Source: Williamsia sp. (GTDB lineage: Bacteria > Bacteroidota > Bacteroidia > Chitinophagales > Chitinophagaceae). From it: a stretch of DNA of 64,000 nucleotides. The notes beneath the pieces were generated by a model. The model was given only the letters and a program-made list of their open reading frames with translations. It was not told where the DNA came from and did no database searches. Of this stretch, positions 9,384 through 17,030 are shown in pieces. Both the position numbers and the translations under genes were made by a program. How positions within the stretch are numbered: the stretch's first letter is position 1; the number at the start of each line of letters is the position of its first letter. Where the stretch lies: the NCBI GenBank assembly GCA_015069695.1, contig JADCRZ010000031.1, positions 1 through 64,000 of the forward strand, read 5' to 3'.

Positions 9384-9947
9384 ATGACCGATCAGCAGAA
9401 ACTGATAAAAGACTGTTTACGAGGTAAACCCCCCGCGCAGCGGCAATTGTATGACCAGTATGCCGGCTTTATGCTGGGCGTATGTTACCGTTATACCAAG
9501 TCGATGGAAGATGCGGAAGATGTGCTGCAGGAGGGCTTTGTAAAAGTTTTTACCTATCTGGCCCAATACAAGGCAGATGGGGAGCTGGGTGCCTGGATCA
9601 GGCGCATCATGGTAAACACGGCGATCAATTACCTGAAAAAACACAAGCGTTATCAAACCGAGTTGCTTTTCTCTGATCCCGCACTGCATCCGGTAAGTGC
9701 CGACAATCCGGAAGTAGACCTGAGTGCAAAAGAGCTGGCTGAGCTGATCAGGCAGCTGCCACCGGGTTTTCAGACAATTTTCAACCTGCATGCAGTAGAA
9801 GGGTATTCGCACGTTGATATAGGAAAGCTACTGGGTATTCATGAAGGTACTTCCCGCTCGCAATATGCCCGGGCAAGGGCGCTGCTGATCAGCTGGATAA
9901 AAAAAAATGATATTGACAGTAAAATTGAATCTTATGCACGACCATGA
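9384..9947 (+). CDS. ECF RNA polymerase sigma factor
   Basis: A 187-residue sigma-70 family factor of the extracytoplasmic-function type. Region 2 is YDQYAGFMLGVCYRY..EDAEDVLQEGFVKVF, with the usual WIRRIMVNTAINYLKKHKR end. Region 4 is LPPGFQTIFNLHAVEGYSHVDIGKLLGIHEGTSRS. The open frame starts with TTG at 9357, but AAGGAG at 9372-9377, placed seven bases before the ATG at 9384, decides the start; this is one of few clear Shine-Dalgarno sites here. Its 3' end overlaps the next gene by 14 bp, so the two are co-translated. The downstream product has a membrane-anchored N-terminus and is the likely anti-sigma partner. Confidence 0.9.
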   Translation: MTDQQKLIKDCLRGKPPAQRQLYDQYAGFMLGVCYRYTKSMEDAEDVLQEGFVKVFTYLAQYKADGELGAWIRRIMVNTAINYLKKHKRYQTELLFSDPALHPVSADNPEVDLSAKELAELIRQLPPGFQTIFNLHAVEGYSHVDIGKLLGIHEGTSRSQYARARALLISWIKKNDIDSKIESYARP

Positions 9948-11373
9948 TTTTGAAAAGCAGGTGCATCAAAAAATGGAAGAGCTCCAGCTGAGCCCCTCCT
10001 ATACTGTCTGGGAGCGGGTGGAAGAAAAGCTGCATAAGAAAAAACGCAGGCGTATCGTATTTTGGGTTCCTTTTCTGCTGGCAGGTTTACTGATAGGTGG
10101 ATATTATTGGATGCAGGATGGGATAAATACAAAACAGGCAGAAACTTTTTCAACCAATCCGGTTTCATCACCGGCCCATAGCGCAGAAAAAGCTCCGGTA
10201 ACAACAGAAACGAATGTCGGGACCCCTAACCCCAAACCATCGCTAGTAGCTACTTCCTTACAACCGGCTGCCAGAATTCCTGCACGTATCAAAGAACAAA
10301 AACAAGTGGCTTCTGCAGCCACTTTGCCGCATGCAGCTCCTTTATCTCCGGAACTTGGTGAAACCAACAAAGCCGGTAAAAACAAAGGGGATCGTGCACA
10401 AGAAAACCAACCGGCAATTGTAGCTGTAAAAACTCCGGTGGAAGAGAAGAAATCAGAAGAGAAAAAATCGGCTGCCACCTCCGGAACAGCTGAAGAAGAG
10501 ACTGGCAAAGTTGTCACCGGTGCAGTGATTCTGAAAGATCCCTCTGCTGCAACTGTATCTACTATACTCCCTTTGCGTGAACCTGCGCAGGGTATATCTG
10601 CTTCTGTTCCTGCAGGAGAGCTGGCTGCCCGGACGATCAGGCTCACAACAAAAAGTCGTTTTCATTGGGGTATTAACCTGGAACTCATGAAAACCTCTGT
10701 CAACAAGGGTAGTTTGGGCAAATTGTTCAGTCAGAGCCTGGCTGCCGCCGACCAGTTCTCAACTCCTGGTACAATTCCGGGTAATGTGGGTAGTACCGTA
10801 CCTGGCCCTTCAGCTATCCAGGCTGCTACCGGTTTCTCAGCCGGTTTTTTTCTCAACCGGGAGCTTACCTCCAGGCTGACTTTATCAACAGGCCTTAATT
10901 ATGCACTCTTTGCCAATTCTGTTATGATAGGAAGCAGCCGAAGCAGTTCAAGCCAGTTCTTTAATTCAACCGGTATAGAGCGGTATTATCTTGCCGGAAC
11001 CAGCATCACCGGCAGCAAGTACACAAACAAATACCACTTCATCGAACTGCCTGTATTGTTGCAGGTGCAGCTCAACCGGGGAAAACTTCCTGTAATCTGG
11101 GAAGGCGGCTTGTCGCTGTCGCGGCTGCTTGCAAGCAATGCTTTGCATTACAACAGCAGTGTCGGTGGCTATTACAAAGACAACAGCCTGATCACCCATA
11201 CGCAAGTAGGTGTGCTAACCGGCTTGCAAATAAAAGCATTTGCCAATGCAAGGTTCCCTGTACTGGTGGGTCCGCAGATCCAGATTGGTCTTAGCAATCT
11301 TTCAGCCGGAACCACCAGCGAAAGGAATCATCTTGCACAGTACGGACTTCAGATCAGTACTGTTATAAAATAA
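9934..11373 (+). CDS. Anti-sigma-like membrane protein with C-terminal outer-membrane beta-barrel
   Basis: A 479-residue protein translationally coupled to the sigma factor (14-bp overlap, ATG at 9934). Residues 1-40 form a short charged helical segment (FEKQVHQKMEEL..WERVEEKLHKKKRRR) facing the cytoplasm. Residues 41-60 are a membrane helix (IVFWVPFLLAGLLIGGYYWM). Residues about 61-235 are a Pro/Ala/Thr/Lys/Glu-rich extended linker. Residues about 239-479 have the alternating pattern of an outer-membrane beta-barrel (FHWGINLELM, GFSAGFFLNRELTSRLTLSTGLNY, QIQIGLSNLSAG). Such proteins beside ECF sigma genes are known in Bacteroidota. The anti-sigma role is inferred from position and topology, as no zinc-binding anti-sigma motif is visible. 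Confidence 0.75.
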   Translation: MHDHDFEKQVHQKMEELQLSPSYTVWERVEEKLHKKKRRRIVFWVPFLLAGLLIGGYYWMQDGINTKQAETFSTNPVSSPAHSAEKAPVTTETNVGTPNPKPSLVATSLQPAARIPARIKEQKQVASAATLPHAAPLSPELGETNKAGKNKGDRAQENQPAIVAVKTPVEEKKSEEKKSAATSGTAEEETGKVVTGAVILKDPSAATVSTILPLREPAQGISASVPAGELAARTIRLTTKSRFHWGINLELMKTSVNKGSLGKLFSQSLAAADQFSTPGTIPGNVGSTVPGPSAIQAATGFSAGFFLNRELTSRLTLSTGLNYALFANSVMIGSSRSSSSQFFNSTGIERYYLAGTSITGSKYTNKYHFIELPVLLQVQLNRGKLPVIWEGGLSLSRLLASNALHYNSSVGGYYKDNSLITHTQVGVLTGLQIKAFANARFPVLVGPQIQIGLSNLSAGTTSERNHLAQYGLQISTVIK

Positions 11374-11387
11374 GAAGAAAAGATTTT

Positions 11388-12257
11388 TTACTGCCGTAAA
11401 CTTGGATCATTAAAGGTATCTCCTTGTCTGAGATCACCGGTTTGGTACCCTTTTTTAAACCAGTAAACACGTTGTGCGGATGTGCCATGTGTAAAGGCAT
11501 CAGGCACGATTCTACCCTGCGCTTCCTGTTGCAGGCGATCGTCGCCAATGGCATTTGCCGCATTGAGGGCTTCTTCTATGTCACCTGGTTCTATGATGCT
11601 TCGCTGATCGGCACTTTTTATGTTGCGCAACCGGTTGGCCCATACGCCGGCGTAAAAGTCTGCCTGCAGCTCCAGCATAACAGAATAGCGGTTGTATTCG
11701 GTTTCGCTGAGCTGCGAACGCAAGCGCTGCATCTTTGCGGAAGTGCCCATCAGGTCCTGTACATGATGGCCTACTTCATGCGCGATTACATAGGCCATGG
11801 CAAAATCGCCGGGTGCATTAAACCGGTTTTGCAGCTCTTCGTAAAAAGAAAGATCAATATACACTTTCTGGTCTGCCGGGCAGTAAAAAGGACCAGATGC
11901 CGAACTGGCGCCACCACAACCCGACTGGGTACCATCGCGGAAAAGCACCAGGGTGGGATCGGTGTACTGACTGCCGTTTTCTTTGAAAACTTGTCCCCAT
12001 ACATCTTCCGTGTATCCCAAAACTACTTTTACAAACTGGGCTCTTTTATCATCTGCAGCAGTTTCCTGGGCACTCATGGACTGCCCGCCACCACCCATGG
12101 GAACAGATTGAGGAAGCTGTGATGGGTCTCCTCCTAAAAGAAAATTAATGACTAAGGCAATTACGCCCAGGATGCCTCCACCGGCCAGAATACTACCGCC
12201 AGATATGCCTCTGCGGTCATCAACGTTGGAGCTTTCCCTTCCGCCTTCCCATAACAT
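11388..12257 (-). CDS. Neutral zinc metallopeptidase, YpfJ-like family
   Basis: A 289-residue membrane-anchored protein. The start at 12257 (MLWEGGRESSNVDDRRG) gives the standard family N-terminus, so the longer frame beginning at 12389 was rejected. A hydrophobic helix lies at about 23-42 (GGSILAGGGILGVIALVINFLLGG). The catalytic zinc motif is HEVGHHVQ (about residues 172-179) with Glu as general base. The nearby LQADFYAGVW probably supplies the third ligand region, and ALNAANAIGDDRLQ is conserved. The family is widespread but its substrates are unknown. It is convergent with the sigma/anti-sigma operon, with 14 bp between. Upstream is a terminator that isolates it from the lipoprotein gene at 12434. 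Confidence 0.9.
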   Translation of the reverse strand: MLWEGGRESSNVDDRRGISGGSILAGGGILGVIALVINFLLGGDPSQLPQSVPMGGGGQSMSAQETAADDKRAQFVKVVLGYTEDVWGQVFKENGSQYTDPTLVLFRDGTQSGCGGASSASGPFYCPADQKVYIDLSFYEELQNRFNAPGDFAMAYVIAHEVGHHVQDLMGTSAKMQRLRSQLSETEYNRYSVMLELQADFYAGVWANRLRNIKSADQRSIIEPGDIEEALNAANAIGDDRLQQEAQGRIVPDAFTHGTSAQRVYWFKKGYQTGDLRQGDTFNDPSLRQ

Positions 12258-12280
12258 AGTGTATAGATTTAAGGTGTTAT

Positions 12281-12320
12281 AAAAAATATAGTGCTGACCT
12301 GTTAAAGGCAGCACTATATT
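12281..12320 (-). terminator. Rho-independent terminator of the 12434-12682 lipoprotein gene
   Basis: A perfect 12-bp stem, AATATAGTGCTG (12285-12296) with CAGCACTATATT (12309-12320), and on the minus strand a T run from the A tract at 12281-12286. It lies about 110 bases beyond the end of the lipoprotein gene. Confidence 0.75.
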
Positions 12321-12346
12321 CTTATTACTAAAAATAATGCCACAAG

Positions 12347-12394
12347 GTGCGATACTCCTGCAGGCTACATCTTTATAAGCAGGGGACATCGCAC
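12347..12394. other. Structured 3'-UTR element, possible small RNA
   Basis: Nested inverted repeats: outer arms GTGCGAT (12347-12353) and ATCGCAC (12388-12394), inner arms CTCCTGC (12355-12361) and GCAGGGG (12379-12385, with one G-T wobble). It lies between the stop codon of a minus-strand lipoprotein gene and that gene's terminator, the arrangement typical of a 3'-UTR-derived small RNA. No promoter was identified, so this is structure only. Confidence 0.35.
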
Positions 12395-12433
12395 AACTTT
12401 GATTTGCGGTGCGGCACTGTTGAGAAAATAAAT

Positions 12434-12682
12434 TTATTTTCCTTTCTGAGAAGTATGATCGAGCGTATCTGTTTTTCCCTTGGACGTATCTGTCAGGGTA
12501 CCCGGGCCAGGTGTGCCACCGGTATTGTCAACACCGGTTCCTTTTTCACCTCTTGTGTCACCAGCTGTGTCTGCATTCACAGTGGTTGAATCGGCCGTGT
12601 TGCCGGTCGTTGAATTTTGTTCTGGACTGTTGCACGACAGAAGAAAAAAGCCGAGCAGGAGTGCGGAAAAAAGCTGTCTCAT
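12434..12682 (-). CDS. Small Ser/Thr-rich lipoprotein, first of three
   Basis: An 82-residue predicted lipoprotein. The start at 12682 (MRQLFSALLLGFF) puts the hydrophobic core and LLSC lipobox in order, with Cys17 lipidated; the longer frame from 12706 is less likely. The mature part is low-complexity, rich in Thr, Ser, Gly, Asp and Asn, with no recognisable domain (STTGNTADSTTVNADTAGD). It ends in HTSQKGK. The two genes upstream (12781-13062 and 13462-13692) encode proteins of the same build, so this is a small tandem family. The function is unknown; a flexible surface or periplasmic filler role is only a guess. Confidence 0.7.
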   Translation of the reverse strand: MRQLFSALLLGFFLLSCNSPEQNSTTGNTADSTTVNADTAGDTRGEKGTGVDNTGGTPGPGTLTDTSKGKTDTLDHTSQKGK

Positions 12683-12780
12683 AATTTGTTTTTTCAGTGT
12701 TAACAATAGCGTGAACTATTACCGGACGGAGAACAATGCATCATCGTTGTCCTCCATCCGGCGATATAGACTTTGGTAAA

Positions 12781-13062
12781 TTACCGGCTTGAACCTGGTC
12801 TTGCTCCGGATGTGTCTCTTGTACCCATGCGTGAGCTGTCTGCTGTTGAACCATGGAAGCCTGTATCTGCTGAACCGGTACCCTGCATACTTGAATTGCC
12901 CATGCCACCGGCACCTTGTGTGTCAGTGCCGCCTGTACTGCCCGTACTCACTGTGTCTGAACCCATGGTTGATGTAGAATCTCCACTTGTGCTACTGTCT
13001 GAATTGCTGTTACATGCTGCCGTGCATAGCGCTACGAAAGCTACCAAAAAGATCTTTTTCAT
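12781..13062 (-). CDS. Small Ser/Gly/Thr-rich lipoprotein, second of three
   Basis: A 93-residue predicted lipoprotein: signal peptide MKKIFLVAFVALCTAAC with Cys17 as lipid site, followed by a disordered tail of Ser, Thr, Gly, Asp and Met (repeated GSDTVSTGSTGGTD-type runs) ending in GARPGSSR. No domain is visible. It has the same direction and style as its two neighbours, and the signal peptides are similar while the tails have diverged, as expected for tandem duplicates under weak constraint. There are 98 bp to the downstream gene, enough for its own promoter. Confidence 0.7.
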   Translation of the reverse strand: MKKIFLVAFVALCTAACNSNSDSSTSGDSTSTMGSDTVSTGSTGGTDTQGAGGMGNSSMQGTGSADTGFHGSTADSSRMGTRDTSGARPGSSR

Positions 13063-13461
13063 GCTACTGCCGTTAGGTTAATAAATTGGATGAAATTTCA
13101 GATAGAGTGTATTCAACTATTCTGCCACTTGAATTTTGGCTGATGGTAAGAACAAAGACAATAAAAAAAGGTGTGCATAGTACCCAAACAGCTGAAAGAG
13201 AGAAGAAACGTTGCAATCGTTCTACAGTGGGGAAATCAAAGCAGGCTTTTTGTTGTAAAGCTCAAATTGGTACAAAGTATCAAGTCCGGTTTACATGCAC
13301 GCGTATTGTTCGTGGATGCATAGGAGTTAGCATACGGGAAAACAGGTATTAGAATTACCCAGCCGATCAAGTAAAACAAAAAAGCCATCTGTTTACAGAT
13401 GGCTTTAAACAAAAACTATATAGAGCGATAAGTTGCATTGCAACTTAACACATGCACATGA
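13063..13461. other. Intergenic region (about 400 bp) with 3' hairpins only
   Basis: Between two small lipoprotein genes. The right part holds a hairpin (AAGTTGC at 13430-13436 with GCAACTT at 13440-13446) and the terminator at 13376-13406. The left 300 bases contain a plus-strand open frame (13086-13352) with Cys/Arg/Lys-rich composition and no family resemblance, which I do not believe to be a gene. Promoter elements for the gene at 12781-13062 must lie here, but I could not fix them. Confidence 0.5.
13376..13406 (-). terminator. Rho-independent terminator of the 13462-13692 gene
   Basis: A perfect 11-bp stem AAAGCCATCTG (13381-13391) with CAGATGGCTTT (13396-13406) and a TTTA loop. On the minus strand it is followed by a T-rich tract. 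Confidence 0.85.
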
Positions 13462-13692
13462 TTAATGTGGTATAGAATCTCTTTTTGTAGTTGATGTGTC
13501 TCTTCCTCTTGAAGTATCTGTACCGCTACCGGTAGTGCTGCTCGTAGTAGAAGAGTCTGTGCTTATTGCAGAGCTGTCTGACTGGCTCATCGTGGATGAG
13601 TCTGCAGATGTTCCGGTAGACGACTGCGAAGTTTCGCAAGATGTGATACCAATGCCTGCCACAAGCACAGCTAATAGAATGATTCTTTTCAT
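13462..13692 (-). CDS. Small Ser/Thr-rich lipoprotein, third of three
   Basis: A 76-residue predicted lipoprotein with signal peptide MKRIILLAVLVAGIGITSC (Cys19). The mature part is almost entirely Ser, Thr, Asp and Gly (SSTGTSADSSTMSQSDSSA), with a short basic end (TTKRDSIPH). It is the most Ser/Thr-rich of the three. It has its own terminator at 13376-13406, so it is probably a single-gene unit. No function can be assigned. Confidence 0.7.
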   Translation of the reverse strand: MKRIILLAVLVAGIGITSCETSQSSTGTSADSSTMSQSDSSAISTDSSTTSSTTGSGTDTSRGRDTSTTKRDSIPH

Positions 13693-13854
13693 AAATTATT
13701 TTTTAATGTTTCAGCTGCCAGTTAATTAGTTAACAAAATAGGTTTAGCAAGTATCTTGCCAACTTGCCTTATAACCTGGCAAACAGGTAAAACTATCTAC
13801 AGTCCCTTCCAATGGCTGCGGCAAAACTCATATCTGAAATAAACCCATTCTTAA

Positions 13855-14322
13855 TTATAGTACCAAAACGCCGTTTGCAACAAACTGGGTTTCTTTTTTA
13901 GGTTCTTTGATCTTGTCGATCTCGGCCTTGCTCATGTGGGCGTCTGCTGCGTAATGTTTCTGTTGCTTCACAGACATGTCTTTTATATCAGCCGTACCTG
14001 CTATCACCACTTCTTTGTCTACAATATTGGCAGGCATAAAAAATTCGTAATCCTTAAAAGTAACCATGATCTTTTCGCCGTCATCTTTTTTGATCTTCAT
14101 CCAACAGCCTTTTTTCAGGCATACATCAGTTACTTTTCCTTTGATCTTTCCTGTAAATTGGTTGTTTTTTACTTTGCTGTCCAGATCGCTTGCAGCAATG
14201 GCACCTTCTGCGGTAATGGGGGCTCCATACTGCGCGCCCTTTTCAGCCGGTGCGGCAGTAGACTGCGCTCGGATAGAAAAAAATGCAAAAAGGCATGCAA
14301 ATGCCAAAAGGGTTCTTTTCAT
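13855..14322 (-). CDS. DUF4920 domain protein, secreted
   Basis: A 155-residue protein with a signal peptide (residues 1-19, ending IRAQ) and one DUF4920 domain. The domain is OB-like and shows GKIKGKVTDVCLKKGCWMKIK (about 58-78), with the paired cysteines of VCLKKGCW conserved, then MVTFKDYEFFMPANIVDKEVVIAGTA. The biochemical role of the family is unknown; the Cys pair suggests metal or redox binding. It lies 62 bp downstream of lptC on the same strand and may be the last gene of the coaX-lptC operon, although the gap could hold its own promoter. Confidence 0.88.
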   Translation of the reverse strand: MKRTLLAFACLFAFFSIRAQSTAAPAEKGAQYGAPITAEGAIAASDLDSKVKNNQFTGKIKGKVTDVCLKKGCWMKIKKDDGEKIMVTFKDYEFFMPANIVDKEVVIAGTADIKDMSVKQQKHYAADAHMSKAEIDKIKEPKKETQFVANGVLVL

Positions 14323-14384
14323 ATTCAGGTCTTTTTTGTGTGAGCAAGTTATAAAATAAACAGGATACAGCCCTCCGGAGTGGA

Positions 14385-14948
14385 TTATTGGAGGCCTTCC
14401 CGGGGAACCTGTATGATGCCGGTTACGCTGTCGAGGTTAAACCAGCTGAGGTCCTGTGCTGCCTTCATGCCTTTCCCGTAGATCATTTTATCAGGCTGCC
14501 GGATCCTGACTGCCTTGTCGGTATAAAACTGTTGCAGCTGCTGGTCCCACCACAGTTCCCGGCACCAGAGTGTATCGCCTTTCAGGTTAGATGCCACCAC
14601 ACTGTCTTTCAGAAAAACTTTTTGCTCGTTTTCCTTGTACTTGCCGTACCGTGCGTCCAGCCTGCTTTCTATGCGCAATGAATCATCAAAAAAGTCAACA
14701 TGAAGAGTGCGGGGAAATTCTACATAAGGTGTGTCTATCTGGTACCGCCTCATGAGGGGGGCCACCAGCTTTGCCTTCATCCGGGCCGACTGGCTTAAGT
14801 AACTTTCAATCTGGTAGCCTTCTTCTACAGAAGTTTTTTTATCTGTTAAAGCATTTACCTCCTTCATATCATTCTCACAGGCAGACAGAAGAAAGAGGGC
14901 TAAAAATAAGTTGCGGGTTTTCCGGTATGTTTTCTTACCGGTTGCCAT
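14385..14948 (-). CDS. lptC: LPS export periplasmic protein LptC
   Basis: A 187-residue LptC. It belongs to the LptBFGC complex that extracts lipopolysaccharide from the inner membrane and passes it to LptA. After a short basic N-terminus, a hydrophobic segment ends in LLSAC, so this LptC may be a lipoprotein (Cys24) rather than anchored by a helix. The body has the jelly-roll features of the family: SARMKAKLVAPLMRRY, YVEFPRTLHVDFFDD, ARYGKYKENEQKVFLKDSVV and ELWWDQQLQQFYTDKAVRI. Its start overlaps the stop of the preceding outer-membrane-protein gene by one base (TAATG), so translation is coupled. Confidence 0.93.
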   Translation of the reverse strand: MATGKKTYRKTRNLFLALFLLSACENDMKEVNALTDKKTSVEEGYQIESYLSQSARMKAKLVAPLMRRYQIDTPYVEFPRTLHVDFFDDSLRIESRLDARYGKYKENEQKVFLKDSVVASNLKGDTLWCRELWWDQQLQQFYTDKAVRIRQPDKMIYGKGMKAAQDLSWFNLDSVTGIIQVPREGLQ

Positions 14949-16297
14949 TAGTTATACTTGCGTTTGATAAACCAAAGATCGCTCAAGGTAAAGCCGGCTG
15001 CTACGCGAAACAGGTTTTCGCTGATCAAGTTATCCTTGTTCCCTCTTTTTCCATATTCAAGGCTGATGTTGATATAGGAAAACTGGTTTGTGTAAGGATT
15101 TTTGCGCACCGGTAAACCAAAGCCGGCAGAAGCACCGAACTGGGGAAGCTCCTTGCCTACATGGATATAATCGGGTCCAAAATAAAATCCGGCCCGGTAA
15201 GTCACGCGGCTCCAGTAGCTGGTGGCACTGTACAGGTTGGGCGTTACCTGGCCACCCACTTTGATCAGCCAGCTCTTGGCAGTTGAATCTTTCTGGCCGA
15301 AGAACTGATAGTCGCTCCAGGAAGTGGTAGTGAAATCAGCCCCGATCTGCCATTTGTCAATTTTTTCCAGCATAAACCCGCCGCCGATGGTAGCCGGGTA
15401 CATCAGCTCGCCTTTTTGTCCGTTGAGGGAGTAAACACTGTCTACCCGGTATATTCCGCCGTTTGCATCGTAGTTGTAGGTGTTGACCTCAGTGTCTTTG
15501 TTGGCGTTGTATTTCCGCTTTACGGTTCCATAGGCGCCCAGGTGCAGGATCGTTGTTTTGTTAAGCTGGGCCTGGTACTGTGCACCCAGATCCAGAAAGA
15601 TGCCGCCGAAAGTGGCTTTGGTTTCGTAATTGGCTTTGTAATAAATGTTGTCGGCAGAATCAGGCAGGTAGATATTGCGTGTGCTGTAATCCTTTGTGCC
15701 AAAGAAATAGCCTGTATTAAAGCCAATCGAGAAGTTTTTGAAAGATTTGCCCATACCTGCATATACCTGGTACGAGCCGCCAATACCTTCGAACAAATGG
15801 GTGATGCTGTCAAAACCAGCCAGCTTTTCGTCTCTCTGGATCTTGTAGTTGACCCGGGTAACCGGGCGCAGGCCGAGCGTCATACCTAAGCCATGTTTGC
15901 GGTTCAGGGGAAGTCCCAGCTGAACATAAGAGATAATGGCACTTTTTGAATTGAACTTATCGCCTTGTGAAACCGAGTTGATGGTACGGCTGTCTACTTC
16001 AAACCCCAGGTCAAAAGAAGTAATCCGCATTCTGGAATAAGAAGCAGGATTTAAGAAATTAACCGTCTGTACTTTGGGAATTCCCCGCTCATCATAGCGT
16101 TTATCATAGTCTACATAAGCTGCGGCCACGCCACCCATGCCGCGGTTGATGATGCTTGTATTGGGAACCAGATCTCCCATTCCATAACGTGAGTAGGGAG
16201 AGTTTTCCTGACCCCGGGAAAACAGGGAAAAGCCGCAAAAGACGAGGAGGATAGGGATTTTATATGTCGGAGCCCAGGTTGTATTCACTGATTGCAT
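14948..16297 (-). CDS. Outer-membrane beta-barrel protein of the coaX-lptC cluster
   Basis: A 449-residue protein with a signal peptide (about 1-30, ending LFSRGQ) and a barrel-like body: ENSPYSRYGMGDLVPNTSIINRGMGGVAAAYVD, then repeated amphipathic strands such as GLGMTLGLRPVTRVNYKI and NFSIGFNTGYFFGTKDY, ending FTLSDLWFIKRKYN. The SPYSRYGxGDL start recurs in Bacteroidota proteins encoded beside coaX and lptC. It may be a FadL-like transport barrel, but no substrate can be named. The ATG at 16297 lies within the end of coaX (38-bp overlap) and its stop overlaps the lptC start, so the three genes are tightly coupled and the protein may serve the lipid envelope. Confidence 0.75.
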   Translation of the reverse strand: MQSVNTTWAPTYKIPILLVFCGFSLFSRGQENSPYSRYGMGDLVPNTSIINRGMGGVAAAYVDYDKRYDERGIPKVQTVNFLNPASYSRMRITSFDLGFEVDSRTINSVSQGDKFNSKSAIISYVQLGLPLNRKHGLGMTLGLRPVTRVNYKIQRDEKLAGFDSITHLFEGIGGSYQVYAGMGKSFKNFSIGFNTGYFFGTKDYSTRNIYLPDSADNIYYKANYETKATFGGIFLDLGAQYQAQLNKTTILHLGAYGTVKRKYNANKDTEVNTYNYDANGGIYRVDSVYSLNGQKGELMYPATIGGGFMLEKIDKWQIGADFTTTSWSDYQFFGQKDSTAKSWLIKVGGQVTPNLYSATSYWSRVTYRAGFYFGPDYIHVGKELPQFGASAGFGLPVRKNPYTNQFSYINISLEYGKRGNKDNLISENLFRVAAGFTLSDLWFIKRKYN

Positions 16298-17030
16298 AGA
16301 GACCCTTAAAGATTAAATTAGGGTCGGCAAATATCTGTTTTTTCATGTGTGGGACAAAACGGGCTGCATTGCCCCCGGTTAAAACGACGTTAAAGTTGCT
16401 GTATTTTTTGCCGTATTCGTCGATAAATCCATCAATTTCGTAGAGCATTCCGGCAATTACACCACTGAGGATATTGGTTGCCGTATCATACCCTACCAGC
16501 GGAAAGTTCCAGTCTTCGGTTATCAGCGGAAGCTTAGCGGTAAATGTCTGCAAAGATTTAAAGCGCATCTCCATCCCGGGTGAAATACCTCCCCCCAAAA
16601 ATTCATGGTACTTATTGATAAAATTATAGGTGATGCAGGTGCCCAGTCCGATGGCCAGGTTGTTGCGTGCCGGAAAGAGCTGCACGCAGGCAGCAGCCAG
16701 GGCAAGCCTGTCGGCCCCAATGGTGTGCGGACTGCCAACCGGCGTGGTAAAGGGAAGTCTGGTAAGATGGGATAGTTTATGAAAACGGGTCCTTGCTGCA
16801 AGCAGTTCTTCCAGGGCGGCATTGTGATGAATAACAGATGATAAGATAGACTTGACCGGTTTGTACTCGTCGAGAATTGGTTCAATCGCTTCTACAGAAT
16901 CGTTTTCAAGCACGCCCTCTCTCTCCAGCGTACGGCCAACGAATATGGCCCATTTAAGGCGGGTATTTCCAAAATCAAAACAAAGGGTGTTGGTCAAGGT
17001 AGAATTTTTAGCGGGAGGTTCAGAGTTCAA
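16260..17030 (-). CDS. coaX: Type III pantothenate kinase (CoaX)
   Basis: Phosphorylates pantothenate in the first step of coenzyme A synthesis. As read from 17030 it has 256 residues. Family marks are FDFGNTRLKWA (about 18-28; phosphate loop), IGADRLALAAA, GLGTCITYNFI and FLGGGISPGMEMRFKSL, then VVLTGGNAARF near the end. No ATG precedes the first motif. The start must be TTG at 17030 (11-bp overlap with the LON gene) or TTG at 16997, which would give a more family-like short N-terminus (LTNTLCFDFGN). It is the second gene of the operon LON-coaX-OMP-lptC. Confidence 0.92.
   Translation of the reverse strand: MNSEPPAKNSTLTNTLCFDFGNTRLKWAIFVGRTLEREGVLENDSVEAIEPILDEYKPVKSILSSVIHHNAALEELLAARTRFHKLSHLTRLPFTTPVGSPHTIGADRLALAAACVQLFPARNNLAIGLGTCITYNFINKYHEFLGGGISPGMEMRFKSLQTFTAKLPLITEDWNFPLVGYDTATNILSGVIAGMLYEIDGFIDEYGKKYSNFNVVLTGGNAARFVPHMKKQIFADPNLIFKGLYAISEYNLGSDI

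Noticed and set aside
13086-13352. Plus-strand open frame of 88 codons between lipoprotein genes
   Set aside because: Basic, Cys-rich composition, no signal peptide or family match, and no promoter; probably chance.
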